Assembly (NCBI GenBank): GCA_964007475.1
Contig: OZ023273.1
Coordinates: forward strand, 146,355,308-146,419,307
Direction: 5' to 3'
DNA from: Hybos culiciformis
Lineage: Eukaryota; Arthropoda; Insecta; Diptera; Hybotidae
Length of the DNA: 64,000 bases
Shown here: positions 1 to 13,659 of the stretch, piece after piece
Numbering within the stretch: the first letter of the stretch is position 1
Layout: each line of letters opens with the position of its first letter
Notes under the pieces: generated by a model
What the model saw: only the letters and a program-made list of their open reading frames with translations
What the model was told of the DNA's origin: nothing
Databases searched by the model: none
Translations under genes and position numbers: made by a program

Positions 1-607
1 GGTAAAAAAGTTTTATAAATTATCCAGGATCAAGTTCCCTATCAACTGGCATCATTACTTTCTCTCCGACGATGGTGAAAACTTGCAGAAAAAATCGATG
101 AAAATTCGTGTAAAACGTATTTTCGGAGTTTTTCCGACCAAGGAAGCGTTTGAGCGTTTTGAAATCTCAGACAAAGTTGTAGAGCGAAATGAGTTGCATA
201 AAGTTGCTTTTGTGGAAAACTTAATGGAAAACCCGTAGAAGCGGAAAATCATCGGAAAAATGTTCATCGATATGATTAGTCATAAAATTGTTTTAAAACA
301 TCTCCATGCAGCACATAATAACAATTTAGTTAAGGTGAAAAAGGCAGAAAATAAAAATAACTAAAAAACGAGTTTTCAAAAAAACTGAGGTAGAAAAAAA
401 CTTTTTCTTCACACACAGAGGTGAACTCAGATTTTTTGATTGGGACATTTCTCTTGAATATTCTTTCTCTTCATGAATCAAATCACTCACGACGTCCCTA
501 TCAAAAAATCTGAGTCCACCTCTGTGTGTGAAGAAAAAGTTATTTTCTAATTTTTCATGCGGTGTGGCCTTAATTTTTTTGAAAACTCGTTTTTTACTTA
601 TTTTTTT
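1..607 (-). repeat. Hairpin-ended repeat, copy A (cut by window start)
   Basis: The sequence aligns, in reverse complement, with 21581-22220. It holds about 350 bp of GGAAAA-rich flank followed by a hairpin: arm about 352-446, loop 447-493, arm about 494-607. Compared with copy B, the first arm lacks about 18 bp (the segment with CCGCATGAAAAAG). Similarity stops at the outer end of the hairpin in both copies, so the hairpin marks one terminus. The other terminus is outside the window. The reading frames in the flank are not conserved between the copies, so this is a non-coding repeat. The element class is not known. Confidence 0.8.
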
Positions 608-3600
608 ACATCTACATACCTATGTATGCTTTATATCAGTTCATTTTCCAATATTCATTTCCAAATCTAATAATATTCTAATGACATAAACCTAACACTT
701 CCTATGTACATTGTACACGATATATAATTCCAAGAACTTATAATTAAAAAAATTAAATGAAATCTATTTTCGTATATATATTTAGAGTAAAAAAAAAAAC
801 TCAAATCTATAGCAAAAAAAAGAAAAATCTTCTTTTACTGATAAAGATCCAAAACATTTGTCACCACTTTTTTTAATTTTTTATTCATTTATCCTTGTCC
901 ATTGCCCTTAATATTTTTGTTATTGGATTTTTACTCCTTTTTTTTCCTAGAAATAATCTTAAAATAAAAAAAAAAAAAAACAAGGAAAATATGTATTCAT
1001 TTTTCAAAAAGTAAATATACAGTTTTTCATTCCAACTTTATTGAATAAAAAAAAAAAAACAAAAAATGTGGGTACATAATTTTAAGTATATAAAAGAATA
1101 TTTTTTTTTTATTATAAATTGAATTAAACTTTTTTTTATGTTTTGTTTTCTTTTCTCTTTAATAAAATGGGAAATTCCTTATGGTTTTTTAATTTAATTT
1201 GTCCACTTGAAACTTACGGATTTGTATAAGAAATAACATGCGAAATCTTTTTGAAAATTAACACGACTTAATTTAACTGGTGCCTATATTACAGTAGGTG
1301 GCTTTTTAATATCTAAAAGAAACACAAAATGTATACATATATTCTTTATTTAGACGGGAAAAGATTTAATTTTTTTAAATTTAATTTTAAGATTTGTTAT
1401 TTATTAAATTAGAAGAATTTTTGCCCTTTTTGGAATAATTTAAAGTTTGTAAAATTTGTTTCATACTTTCTTATGCTTTTCGAATATACGAGGTCAATTT
1501 AAAGTTTTGCAGTCAATTAGAAAAATTCATTTCTTTGATTAATTTTAACCATTTATTTTCTGACTCAGTAGACGATGTACATAGATGCTTCATTCCCTTC
1601 CAATAGCTGTAATTTTAATCAATTCATTAGGGACCTGATAATAATCTCCTTCTAAAAACTATATTAAAAATCAATCGCCTCCATTCTTCCTACATTATTT
1701 TAGTTTTTCAAGGCTTAGTCGCTAGGGAATCTAATATGCTCAAGAGTTCAATCTGAAATCTGGGCTAAATCTGTTTGCATTTTGTATTTTTTTATATACT
1801 TCACTGCCTCTGGGTTGATTGACTAATAAAAGAATAAATAGATATTTTTTAGAAGTAATATTTTTAATGTTCTGTTCTAACTAATCATTGACTTAATTTC
1901 ATAATAAGATAACACAATCCTTTGTTTCTGTCAACCTAGATTTTTTTTGAGCAGTATAGAAATGTAAATGACATATGATGGCAATAACCAACATTTCAGT
2001 GAACTATACATTTTTATTTTTTATACGTATTTGTATTTAAAAAAAAAAAAAGGATAATGAAAATATTTTTTTATTTGCTTTTTAGGATGGGTTTTTCATA
2101 ATTTATGGTCAGCGACCAATAGCTTTTTCTTTTATTTTTCGTTTTTTTTTTTTTTCTTTTTCGTAACCTTTTACAAGTATTAATTATTTAATAGCAGCAT
2201 AGGTAACGAATAATTTATGTTGTTTGGAATGAAAATACAAATATATATATATATATATTATTTATACTTGTTTATAATATAGTTAAAGGCGAATTGCGTT
2301 AATTTCTATTCCATTTAACATTTTTCTAATGAATTTACCTAGTTTTATATTATTGATTTTTATTTAAATAAAATTGTTTATTCAATGTTTTCGCAAAATT
2401 ATATGTATATATTTTTCAGACGATAATATTGACAAAATATTTATTTTTAAATTAGCTTAAGTTGAAGTAATAAAAATCAAGTATTCAATCCCGTAAAAGT
2501 CTGAAATTATATGTTTTTTCACTGCGGGAAACGTAGAATAATATGAACCTAGTGCAAGACGACTATCGTGTAAACATATACATGGCGACTTTAGACGGAA
2601 GCAGCGGATGCAAAGCACCACGGCGTCACTTATAAACAAAAATTTCAAAACAGTGCAAGAAAAAGTGCGCCAGGGCGCCTAAATTAAGCTTTGCATCGGG
2701 CTGCTAGCAATGCTAGAGCCACCGATGAGTATATACGAAAAAATTAACATTAAAATATTTTTAAAGTTTTCGGAAATCATAAGAATTTTGTCTTTCCTTT
2801 TTTTGTTTTTCTAACATGAAAAAACAAAAAAAGAAAATATAGTAGGTAGTTAGTTAATAGAAAATGAAGGAAAAATATTATTTAAATCAAACTTTAAATT
2901 AAAAAACTTTTGTGTTTTTTTTTTTTATTATTAATAGTTAGAGAAATTATAAATGTTTCCGTAGGTAAAATACATAATTTTTAGAAACTTTTCATCTTCT
3001 TTATTTTTAAAATAAAATTTCTGCATAATAATATTTTTTGTATCTGTATATTGTACATAGAGCTTTGCTACATTTAAAATGTATAATGAACAGCGTATCA
3101 TAATTTATAAATTTAAATAGCTGACAGCTCTGAAAGAAATAAAATTATGATGAAAATGTTTCTGACCCTTTTACAGAGGGATATCTTTTTACAAAAAAAA
3201 TAAATAAAAATTTAATCATCGCGACTTTTTTAATAATATTCTTAGCATAGTTGTTAATCAATTTATTTTGTATTCCGTTTTGAAGGATTAAAAAAAGGGT
3301 TTGAAATTATTTTGCTACGAAAATTTGTTTAAAAATTTTGTTTTTTTTTTATTTTGTATTAAATCAATTTTAGATAAAAATATCTTTAATTAAAATGAAG
3401 AACCATAATTTTAGAAGCTAATATTAATCCTGTGAAAAACTAATTAACTTGATTGCAATAAAAGAGAAACAGAATATGACTTATAAAGGTGCATTACATA
3501 AACTATAAACCACTGATGTTTTTTAACTTTTTAGACTTATCTCGTTTGAACCGTGTTGCGATTCAGGTACTTGTTAGACTCGCTATACGCTTTTAACCAA

Positions 3601-4437
3601 CCATGCTGCCTAGCTTCTCAATCGAATGCTATATTAATCTCATTTTCGATTAAAATGAACTTATCTCATTAGGACCGACAATCAAAGATATATAATTTAT
3701 TATGTGATTATTTTAATAAAATATATACATACATAATGAAGTTTATTCAGTACATTATCTTTCCAGAACATAAAAAAAAATATGAAATATTAACAATCCT
3801 TATCTTTCATTTTCCACTAGTAAAAAAAAATTAAATATATAAAATGAAAGAAAAAATAGTTATATATAGTAAAACAATAGTTTCAGGCAATTTCCAATTA
3901 ATTTCATAAAAATATAATAATAAAAGAAAAACAGAAAAATGTTCATTATAAATTTTTTTAAAAGGAAATATGTACACACAATTTATTTAATATTTAATGC
4001 AGAATTTTTTTTTTTTTTTAATTTTAACCAAGATCATTTTCTTGAATAAATATTTTAATATCTATGCAAATGCAACTAACTACCTACATAAATAGCAATT
4101 AGAAGAATTTTTTGTCATGATTTTATATTTTTTTTTGTTTTAATTACTTTTGACGGATATAACTAAATAATATGGAAATAATTAGAAAATAGTACAAATT
4201 GAACTATCGTAGAAAATTTAAGTATGTCATTAGTATTTTTAATTAAAGCAATTCTAACAGGTACCTGTAGCAAAACTGGAAAAAGAAAAACTTTTTGTTA
4301 TTGTCATCTTCAGGACTATCCCTCAACTGTATTTTAAAATGTTTATACTTACAAATTTGAAACTCTGTCGAAAATATTTCATATTTAGATTTTATTATAA
4401 TGTTCCTATGAATATATAATTATGTGTTATTACTTAC
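608..4437. other. AT-rich non-coding stretch
   Basis: No convincing gene is seen on either strand. It holds many poly(A) and poly(T) runs, an (AT)n microsatellite at about 2240-2258, and a GC-richer island at 2560-2730 with paired inverted repeats (listed separately). The short open frames have low-complexity, AT-driven composition. Confidence 0.6.
2601..2727. repeat. Nested inverted repeats in a GC-richer island
   Basis: GCAGCGGATGCAAAGC at 2601-2616 is matched in inverted form by the sequence at 2688-2704 (rc GCAGCCCGATGCAAAGC). A second hairpin lies at 2694-2727: CATCGG pairs with CCGATG, GCT with AGC, and CTAGC with GCTAG around an AAT loop. The island stands out in base composition from its surroundings. 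It may be a degraded mobile-element end. Function is unknown. Confidence 0.5.
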
Positions 4438-4445
4438 AACATAAT

Positions 4446-4923
4446 CAGTGCTGAGCTGAAGGGGGCTCGCACGGGCTCGCGAGAGCCCCCTGATAAATTT
4501 AAAAAAAATTTGCGAGCCCTCTGATAAACTTTAAAAAATACGCTAGCCAATTGATAATTTCAAAAGATATTTGTTTTAAATCAATATTAAAATTTTTTGA
4601 TTCAACAATCTGCGAAAAAGTATCGAAAATATCGATTTAAAATATTAGTACATTATTTGATACAATAAAAAAATCGTAAAGTTAATATAGAAATGTTTGA
4701 TTTTGTATACCTACTACTGAATGAAAAGTCCCGCCTTTTATATTTTTAAATTTAAACGATCGCCTAAATTTTAATGTAATATTTTAATATTTTATACATA
4801 TATGTATATATACTAAACTATTCAAAAAATAAAATGCAGGTAAAAAAAAAAAATAATTTTTTTTGTGAATCTATGAAATCTTGAATGCGAGCCCTCTGAT
4901 AATAATTCCCCAGCTCAGCACTG
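4446..4923. mobile_element. hAT-type non-autonomous element (MITE)
   Basis: The terminal inverted repeats start CAGTGCTGAGCTG at both ends. A perfect 8-bp target duplication, AACATAAT, lies at 4438-4445 and 4924-4931. CAGTG-type termini plus an 8-bp duplication are the hallmark of the hAT superfamily. The 478-bp element has no transposase frame. Inside the left end, a unit with GCGAGCCCTCTGATAA is repeated in degenerate form at about 4475-4560, and it recurs near the right end at about 4888. The intact duplication suggests that this insertion has not decayed much. Confidence 0.85.
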
Positions 4924-4931
4924 AACATAAT

Positions 4932-7900
4932 ACGTATTATATAAATAAATCATACTCAAGTGATGTAAAATTCCAATGAAGTTATAAAAATAAAAATAAA
5001 AGTTAATAAGTTGAAAATTTCCTTTCGAAAATGTAACAGACAGGAGATTTTTATTTTAAATTTATTATATTTTAATTTTAATTCAAAAATAAAATAAAGG
5101 TAAAAGGATATGCGACATAATTTAAAATAGAAAATATATGTTTTTGCCATCTTTTTCTTTTTTTGTATTAATAGAATTAATAAACGTATAATATAAGAGA
5201 AAAACAAATTTATTTACGTATTCAAAACTTTCTATTACGTGATTAGGTATATATTAAAATAATATAAATATGGGTCCATTTATAGAGTGAGTACACAAAA
5301 ATAAGCTTATTATAAGAAAAAAAAAATTATTTAAAATTTTGTACATTCCATGATATATGCATTAAAAATAAGTATTTATAAAAACTATTTATAGATTTTA
5401 AATTTTAACTATTTTAATTTCAGATTTATAAATAAGATTATGTAACTGCGTCAAATGCGAAAATCTAGAAATATACATATATCAATGTTTGATGAAACTT
5501 TAAATTTGTAAACTTAATAAATTTTCAGCAAAGAACTAGAAAAAGTAGTTTAGTTTACATAAAATCTTAACGGCTTAAAACATTTTTATAAATAATTTTC
5601 CATGTTTTATTTAATACCACAATCTTCCATTTCTTGTTTGTTGAAAATTTAAAACTTCTTTGAATGTCGATGGTCGATTGTTCAAATATGTCGTAGTTAC
5701 TAGCTTTGCGTTAGAAAGTTATAATAAATTGATAAAAAAGTTATTTGGAGTATATTGAATTTTTTCACAAAATTTACTATAGTAAAAAAATTTTAATCTT
5801 AGAATTTTAATCCCTTGAATTAGATTAGATTCTATCAAACTTTGTCCATCATATTTTATAAAGAAATCTACCGCACGATGGTTTAATCAACCCCACATTG
5901 GTTACGTATATTAAAAGGATTTTTATAGAAACTATCTCATATAAATAAACTTCTAAGTACTTGATGCAGATTAAATTTTTGACATTTTGTTATGGTTCCT
6001 AAAAGAAAAAAATAAAGCTTTTTTTGGATAACCCAACGAAATATATTTTTTTTTAACAACAATAAATAAAAACATAAAAAGATCACAAATAAATCTTTTA
6101 TTTATATTTGTTTACCTACATTTGTGTTTATACTAAAATAGTAAATTTGATTAAAAAACAGAAAACAAATAAAAATGTAAAATTTAAAAATAAATCACAG
6201 TTCTTAAAAAAGTTTAAGATATCTGAACAAATATCTCTTGATTATTGCTGAATAAATTATTAAGGACAAAGTCAAGGACACAACAATAATAATTTTCACA
6301 ATATAGGTAAATAAATAAATTTTATAAACAACATACGTATTTCCTAAAAATATTTTGGTTATTAAAATTCCAAACGTTTAACTGGGAGAAATTTTGTTAG
6401 ATAAATTTATTTTTCCGATTTTAATTTTTATTATTATTGAAATGTTTCGTACAAATTTCATATTTTATAATCATAATATACATGATATAACCATAAAACG
6501 AACATCAAATTAAAGCAGGCAGTATTTTAGTTATATAAAGAATAAATTGAATCTGAAAAAGAATTAGTTTTGTTTTCTCAAATGAATTTTTAGATTTGTG
6601 GACCAATCCGGTATAATAATATTGTTTGTGCTCTACGTCATTTGCGGTTGAGGAGTAACTTACAGGCTGTTTTTTTTTTTCAATTATTTTCAATATAAAT
6701 AATTACATGTTTGAATTGGTTCCCTAATGAATTGTCTTCTGCCAAAAGTATTTTATGTTTAGCTAAGTTTTTATGTGCTGATTCCTCGTCTAGAGGGTTA
6801 AAAAAAATAATTACGCTAAACATAATTAATTCTTACAATAAATAATTAGAGGAGGTCACAAATTAAACCTTTTATTTTCAATGTATCTTATTGAGTAAGT
6901 TAAATGTAATTAATCTCGTTATAAGTATAATCGAAATAATTCAACAAAGTGTACCAATGTTGTGTGCAATATCATAATATGCTTCATATATTATATAAAT
7001 CAAAAAAACCTTCTATAACTAAATTAACTGTGCCACAAGAGCAATCAAATAATAAATACAAGACATTGATTTACATTTTATACAAAGTACGTTGTATAAT
7101 ATATAAAGATATCATTTTAATAATATATATTTAATGTCGTAATGTTTAATGTTTTGATTCTCGTGACATAAGTACTTCGTTTTTTTTTTTATCGAATAGT
7201 ACGATTAATTTTTGTTTTTAATTTTAACTCTTTTTTAAAAAAACCCTTTCACAATGCTTCTTAAAAGAAATAATTGTTGTTTTTTTTCACTCCATCAAAA
7301 TTCTCGATGTTAAGTCAATGTTCAAAATCAAACATTTATGTCTTCGCTTATGAAACACATAATAGTTTAAATAAAAATATACTATTTTTATAAATATCAG
7401 CTTTGCCTATTTATATTTTTATTTCATATCTTTTCTTATTGATATTAAGAAACTTTCAATAATAAATATATTAGTATTATTTTTCAGGATATAGTTAACT
7501 ATATACAATTCAAAACTTCAAAAATGTTATGTTGTTTCTTCATTATTTTTCAATCTAAAAGCTACATTCAGTACTTTTACTTCATACATCTGCATGAAAA
7601 CATTAATATGTATTATATAATTTTATTTATGTTAACAATATCAAGTATGTACAAAAAGTTGGTTTTAATTAAGATGTTTTTATTAGTTCCCGAAAAAAAA
7701 AAATACATTTATTGAATTGTATGTACTTTATTGCCAAATAAAAAATAATATTATATCGATTTTTTAATTAACTTCTGAAACTAATATATGCGATTTAAAA
7801 ATGTTTCCGATTTTATTACAATTTTGGGCGTTACACATATAAAATCTAACTTTCTGCACGTGTTGGACAAAAAGTTACAAATACACAATTTTTTTTCTTT

Positions 7901-8451
7901 ATATTGAAGATACAAATTGAAAGTTTTTTTTTTATTTATTTATTTCTAATTTCAATACGAAAATGTACCATCCATATAAAAATGTTTTTTTTGTGACTTC
8001 ATTGGAAAATTTCTCAGTTTTCTTGTTTCACATAAAAGAATAAAATAAAACGCAAAATTTTTCAAAAAAGTCTAAAACTGTTTGAGTAAATGTATTCAAA
8101 CTTCTAACATAAATTATTAAAGATCACGCATAGGTTTTAGTTTAGGTTTGGAACCGGCAGGTGGCACTGTTATCAGCCAAAGCCGGAAAATTGAAAATTA
8201 AATTCGCCCTCTTCAAATCTAGAAACCGCCAAAAAAACCAATAACGGATAACCCGCGAAAACTGCGAAAAGCTGCGAAAATTTATATAATATTAATTAAA
8301 AAAAAATTAAAATAGAAAAATATTTACAGGACAGCTGTAATATATAAAAGGCAAACATAATGAATTGAAGGTTATAAGCTGGAAATTATTAATTTATTTT
8401 TTCTCCTTTATGTGTTCAATTTTACTTTGTTAAAACTAAAATAAAATAAGA
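4932..8451. other. AT-rich non-coding stretch
   Basis: No gene is supported. The open frames of about 60-80 codons have AT-driven composition with many Lys, Phe, Ile and Tyr codons and no recognisable domain. A slightly GC-richer patch at about 8150-8280 has GCGAAAA repeats and no structure I can name. Confidence 0.55.
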
Positions 8452-8870
8452 TTTTAATGGGCATGTGATCGGTAAGTTGTATTTACATTCGCAAATTTAG
8501 CTCGGTAAATGGTATATTACATGCGTCAATACACATGTAATTATGTATTTAATTAAGTAAATTTTATTTACATTCTCCGTATTAAGTAAATTTTATTTAC
8601 TTTCTTCATTTTGAACTTTTGTTTATTTTTTGCATTGCAAATGTATTGATTGCAACTACCTCTCACATGCACATTAAAATAGTATCCAAAACATGTTAAT
8701 AAAATTTGTTATACAGCTCGTTGTGTATATACACAAAAACACATGGACACTTGTCAATATTATATCATTCGACCTAACGATCTCGTGATATAAGTATTGA
8801 CTCGTGTCTATGTGTTTTTGTGTAAACACAACTCGTTGTAATAACAAATTTTGTTAACATGTGTTGTAAT
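8452..8870 (+). mobile_element. Composite double-hairpin repeat, copy C
   Basis: There are two adjacent inverted-repeat modules. Module 1 (8452-8680) has termini ATTTTAATGGGCATGTGA and, on the other strand, ATTTTAATGTGCATGTGA, followed by related GGTAAGTTG and GGTAGTTG. Module 2 is a hairpin with 77-nt arms (8690-8766 and 8786-8862) around a 19-nt loop. The same two modules in the same relative order form copy D (37406-37789) in inverted orientation, so the composite moved or was copied as a unit. No coding capacity is seen and no clear target duplication was found. Confidence 0.8.
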
Positions 8871-11800
8871 ATAGTATTTCCGTTTGAGTTGTAGTTTGTA
8901 TAATAAATTTTTTTCTCCTCAATCCGTTTCATTAAATTGCAGCCGTAATCTTAACAACAATAACAGCCTAATTCTATATAGTACAAAATATTTTTCTTTT
9001 CTTGGAATTAAAACTTATTATTTAACCAATTTCAGTATTTTTTTAACCAATTGAACAAGTTTTTCTACTAAAATTATAGTATTTACAGCGTGTCGTTAAT
9101 AACATGATGTCAATACTAACGATCTAACACAAATAAAATTATCCTTTATTTGAACATTTTTTTATTGTTGGGTGCCTTGCGTGATAATATGTGTATCCGA
9201 AAATAAAATTTCTATTGAAATCAAATTGAAAAAAAAAAAAAAAAATTGATTTGATTTTGGTTTATACTGCGGAAATAAACACTAATGACCCAAAAAGGAT
9301 AATGATTTTTCTTTCCTTTTTTTTTTTTTTTTTTTTTTTTTTAATTAAATTCAAATCTTATTTACATTTCGAATTTTCTTTTAAATTACTGATTAGAATG
9401 AATGAATGAATAAATTTTCATTTGGAATTTAGATTTTTCTTTTGGAAAAAAATAAAAAATAAAAAATAAAAAAAATAATAATTATCGCGAATTTATAGAG
9501 AAAAAAACAAATTATATTTTCATTAAAGTAAGGAAAATTTAAAAGTTCCTTTAAAAATTATTGTTATTATTATTTTTTTTCAATTTATGGAAACATTTTA
9601 ACTTATTCGGTTCATTAAGAAAAATGTAAATAAAATTTTATGATTCAATTATTTCAAAATATTTATTTTTATTATTTTTAATGCTCAATTATATTGACAT
9701 CAAAATGTTAAATTTTGAAACTAAGGTTCAAATAACTTATATTCAACATTTTTAACGAATGTACTTTTTCGCCTTTTGAATAACGCGTCAGCAATTACGA
9801 CTTACGTTATGTGATATCGCTTTTAACTTTAAGGTGAGAACATTAATTAGTTTTTAAATAGAAAAAATTAGATTATTACAAAATAAAAATTTTTTGTGTA
9901 CTCTTTATTTACTGGATCAGATAAATAAAGTCTCAAAATCGCTCTACTGAGAAAAATATTAACAATACAAGCTCTAGATTTTGACATTTTAGGGATTCAA
10001 TATTTAAAAAGAACTTTAGTTATTGATTCATTAAAACAAAAATAAAAAAATATTACACAAGTATACGTAATAAATTTTAATTAAGGATTTTTTTTTATGT
10101 TAATTTAAGCACTTGCCAAATTAATAAACCTTTCAAAAATTCGTAAAAAATTTAAGTTTACGGACATAGTGAGATTCGACAATTAGTCATAGTAAATAGG
10201 AGTTAAATACTGAAGTGGATAATGAATCTTTTTATATAGATGTTATTTACACAAATTTTCTAGATGCCTTAATTTTATAGATTCAGACCTATTATACATA
10301 TGTATATACTTATACATATATATTTTTTCAAATTGATTGATTTGTGAGATAAAATTTAAGATTGATTGCCATTAACAAATAAAATAAATTAAAATTATTT
10401 CATTGATCCCTTAATTGCCTTGACGAAATTTTGTCTAGAAAAATATCCTTTGATTGACATTTCGTAATATAACGAATATGTTTATTTTTTTAATGTCTTT
10501 CATTTTTATAATTTCAAAATATGATAATAACAAGGATTGCTACTTGCTAGATCTCAAAAATCCAATAAACCAACCTAAGGGTATGCAAGACGGTTTTTCT
10601 TGCCCCTTTTTTTCCTAAAGAAGAATATCCACAACAATATTTGTTTCATAGAATATCTGGGCATAAATTCAACCTCTACACAATGTAGTTTTTTTTTTTA
10701 ATTTTTTTTATTTTATATTTTATTGCTCTTCATATACACAAATTACTAACTTTTACTTCTTGTGAGTATAGAAATTATAAAATTAAATTTTAAGAATTTT
10801 TTTTTGCAGGCTTAACTTTTTTTTTTCAACTAACTCAAAGAAAAATAATTTCACACAAGTGTAATGTTTTTAAAACTTTTTGCATAATTTTTTTTAATGA
10901 AATAAAATACTCTCGAATGTTTATATAGAGAAAAAATTATTAAAGAAAAATTAAATTAAAAAGTTAATTTATATATCTCAAGCGTATTGTAAGTTTTTAT
11001 TTCTTTTAGAAGTTTTTATTAATGCATATTAAGATGATTGTAAAAAAAAATTGTAATAATTTATTGTTTTATTTAATTAATCCATTAAAATTTTAAAATT
11101 TCACTAATAATAATATACTTAATAACTGTGTCATTGAATATTACAGATAATTAAAACAAACCTAACAATGAGATTTGGCAAAAAATCGTATTAAACTTGA
11201 TTCAATATTGAAGTTTGTTCGAACTAAGTGCGTATTACTTTTGTTTTCAGATATTTAGATTTTCATATTTTGTCATTATCCAGAGCGCCGACAATACAAA
11301 TATATATTTTATATATATACATATTGTATATATACCCCATATTATATTCATTTTGAAATGAATTTAAATGAATATATAATTCAGAACTATAAACATCTTC
11401 GTTTCTTTGAAAATTTAATTGCCCGTAAATTATTTTGTTTTATTTTTTCACTTCATAAATTATTTCTAATTTTAATAAATATTAAGTATAAATTTATTAA
11501 GATATATATACGAAAAGGTTAGAGTTTATCATAATATAGATAAAATGTTATTCCATTGCAAAAAGAATAAACATAATATAATTTCAAGGATAAAAATACG
11601 ATAAATTTTGTGATTCGTTAAAGTGGCGGAACACATTTTTCTACCGCACTCACTCTCGAAACCAAATAGTTTTATTCAACAACATTGAATTAAATTAAAT
11701 ATAAATGCTTTTAGAATGTCATATAATATATGTCAAGATTACGATAAGATTTATAATGAATTCTTTCAAGTGCAGTGAAGAAGTTGCAGAAAATATTAAA

Positions 11801-12950
11801 TTTTAAGATAATCTTGTTTAGAGCGAAATACAAAAAAATAAAATTTATATTAAAACATGATAATATTTAATAAAAAATATTTTAAGTACTGTTAGGGCTT
11901 CAAATTTTAATTTCGGACTTTCAGTAATTTAAAAAGATTAAGTCTATATAGATTTTAATTATTTTTTTTTTAAATAAATCGTTTCAATATTGTCTTTATA
12001 GCTCCTGTCCTGCAGCTTCGATAAAATATTTCGAAAAGTTTGGCGTTATCATTTAAAAACACGTACATCAACATTTAAGAAACTACACAAGCGTAATACA
12101 TATAAGTAAATGTTCCAAATGATACTATCATTATTAATGTTAGTTTCTCTTGAATGAATTATTTTTCATAGCTTTGTTTTTTTTTTTTGTAAATACAAAT
12201 TATATTTACTGCTAAAATTATTTTCGTTTAATTAAATTTTAATATTTAAAAAAATAAAAATAAAAATTGACATACAAATATTTAGACATAAAGTGGGCTT
12301 TTTTTCTTCTTTTTTTTTATTAAATAATGTTGAAAATATACCTTTTTTAAGGATAAAATTTTCTTTTTTGGGGTTTTTTTTTTTTTTTTGGAAAAGAAGA
12401 TCATAAAAATTTATTTGATCATAAATCAAATAAATTGCGGCATAAAATTTAAATATTATGCAGAGAATAAATAGTATGAAAATTTACATTTCTTTATTAT
12501 TAAAGAAAAAAAAAAAATTTTTTTTTATTGCAAAAGTTTTATGGGAAAATGTAAAAAAGATTTTTAATTTTTTCTATATAACCGAAACATGTCAAATTTA
12601 TTTAGAAAATCGCTGTATAGTTTTCGTAAATAATTCATTGACGATGAAGAAAAAAAAAAAGGTCCTTAGAAGACAATAAAAATTTAAAACTAAAATTTTT
12701 ATTTTGTATATTTACGTAATATGTTTTTTTTTTTTAAATTTAAAAATATTTTATTTGTTTTATATAAGAAATTTACATCTGTAGAAAGCTGTGCTTTCTT
12801 AAAATAAAAAATTGTTAGTAATTTTTAAACAAATTATAAATAAATTCAAAAATATATTTTGGTTATTATATATTGTACATTTAAGAGATAAAGACGCTTG
12901 CAAATTAGAAAATACAAATAGGGATTGCGTTGAACAATTGTACTTGGGAT
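8871..12950. other. AT-rich non-coding stretch
   Basis: No gene is supported. It holds a long T run at about 9317-9342 and several A runs. The short frames at 12232-12679 are low-complexity Lys/Asn/Phe sequences generated by A and T runs. Confidence 0.55.
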
Positions 12951-12963
12951 GATTTTTATAGTT

Positions 12964-13646
12964 CGCGGGCAATTCGTCTAAAACAGTTCGTCTAAGCTCA
13001 ATTCGTCTAAAACAATTTGTCTAAAACAATTCGTCTAAAACAATTCATCTTAAACATTTCGTCTAAAAACAATTAGTCTAAAACAATTTCTCTAAAATAA
13101 TTCGTCTAAAACAATTCGTCTAAAACAATTCGTCTAAAAACAATTAGTCTAAAATCAATTTGTCTAAAACAATTCGTCTAAAATTAAGTAGTCACAGAAT
13201 TCGCGCGCGCGCAATTTACATGCAAAATTTTGTTAAATAGGGTTGTAATCCCTGATTGTGGACGAATTTTGTGACTACTTAATTTTAGACGAATTGTCCG
13301 CTTATTCCGTTTTACTCAAATTTAATATTAAATTAAATATTAAAAATATGATAAATGAAAATTTGTTTTCTTTTTAAATTTAAATTGAATAATTTAATTG
13401 AATTAGTTTTATTAATTAATTTATTTTAAACGATTTATTTTAAACGAACTAGATAAAAAGATAAAAAGTTTTTAGACTAATTGTTTTTAGACGAATTGCC
13501 CTTTTAGACGAAATTTTATTAGATGATTAATTTTTAGAACAATTGTTTTTAGACGAATTGCACTTTTAGACGAAATGTTATTAGATTAATAGTTTTTAGA
13601 CTAATTATTTATAGACCAATTATTTTAGATGAATATTCCAGGTACC
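12964..13646. mobile_element. Foldback element built of AATTCGTCTAAAA motif
   Basis: The left part (12970-13190) carries about fourteen degenerate copies of the motif CAATTCGTCTAAAA. The right part (13440-13640) carries copies in the opposite orientation (TTTTAGACGAATTG). In the middle, an inverted repeat of about 37 bp (13165-13201 and 13261-13297) encloses a CGCGCGCGC tract. The direct repeat GATTTTTATAGTT lies at 12951-12963 and 13647-13659 and looks like a 13-bp target duplication. No transposase frame is present. Its class is uncertain, because 13 bp is longer than usual for cut-and-paste elements. The mirrored motif layout resembles foldback elements. Confidence 0.75.
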
Positions 13647-13659
13647 GATTTTTATAGTT

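Noticed and set aside
2722..2742. CCGATGAG...CGAAA resembling a hammerhead ribozyme core
   Set aside because: One core base differs (U4 to C), the third stem and a cleavage site could not be built, and the segment is better explained by the hairpin at 2694-2727.
12970..13190. Regular repeats that could suggest a CRISPR array
   Set aside because: Repeats are short and degenerate, spacers are nearly absent, and the array is mirrored in a flanked element in a eukaryotic context.
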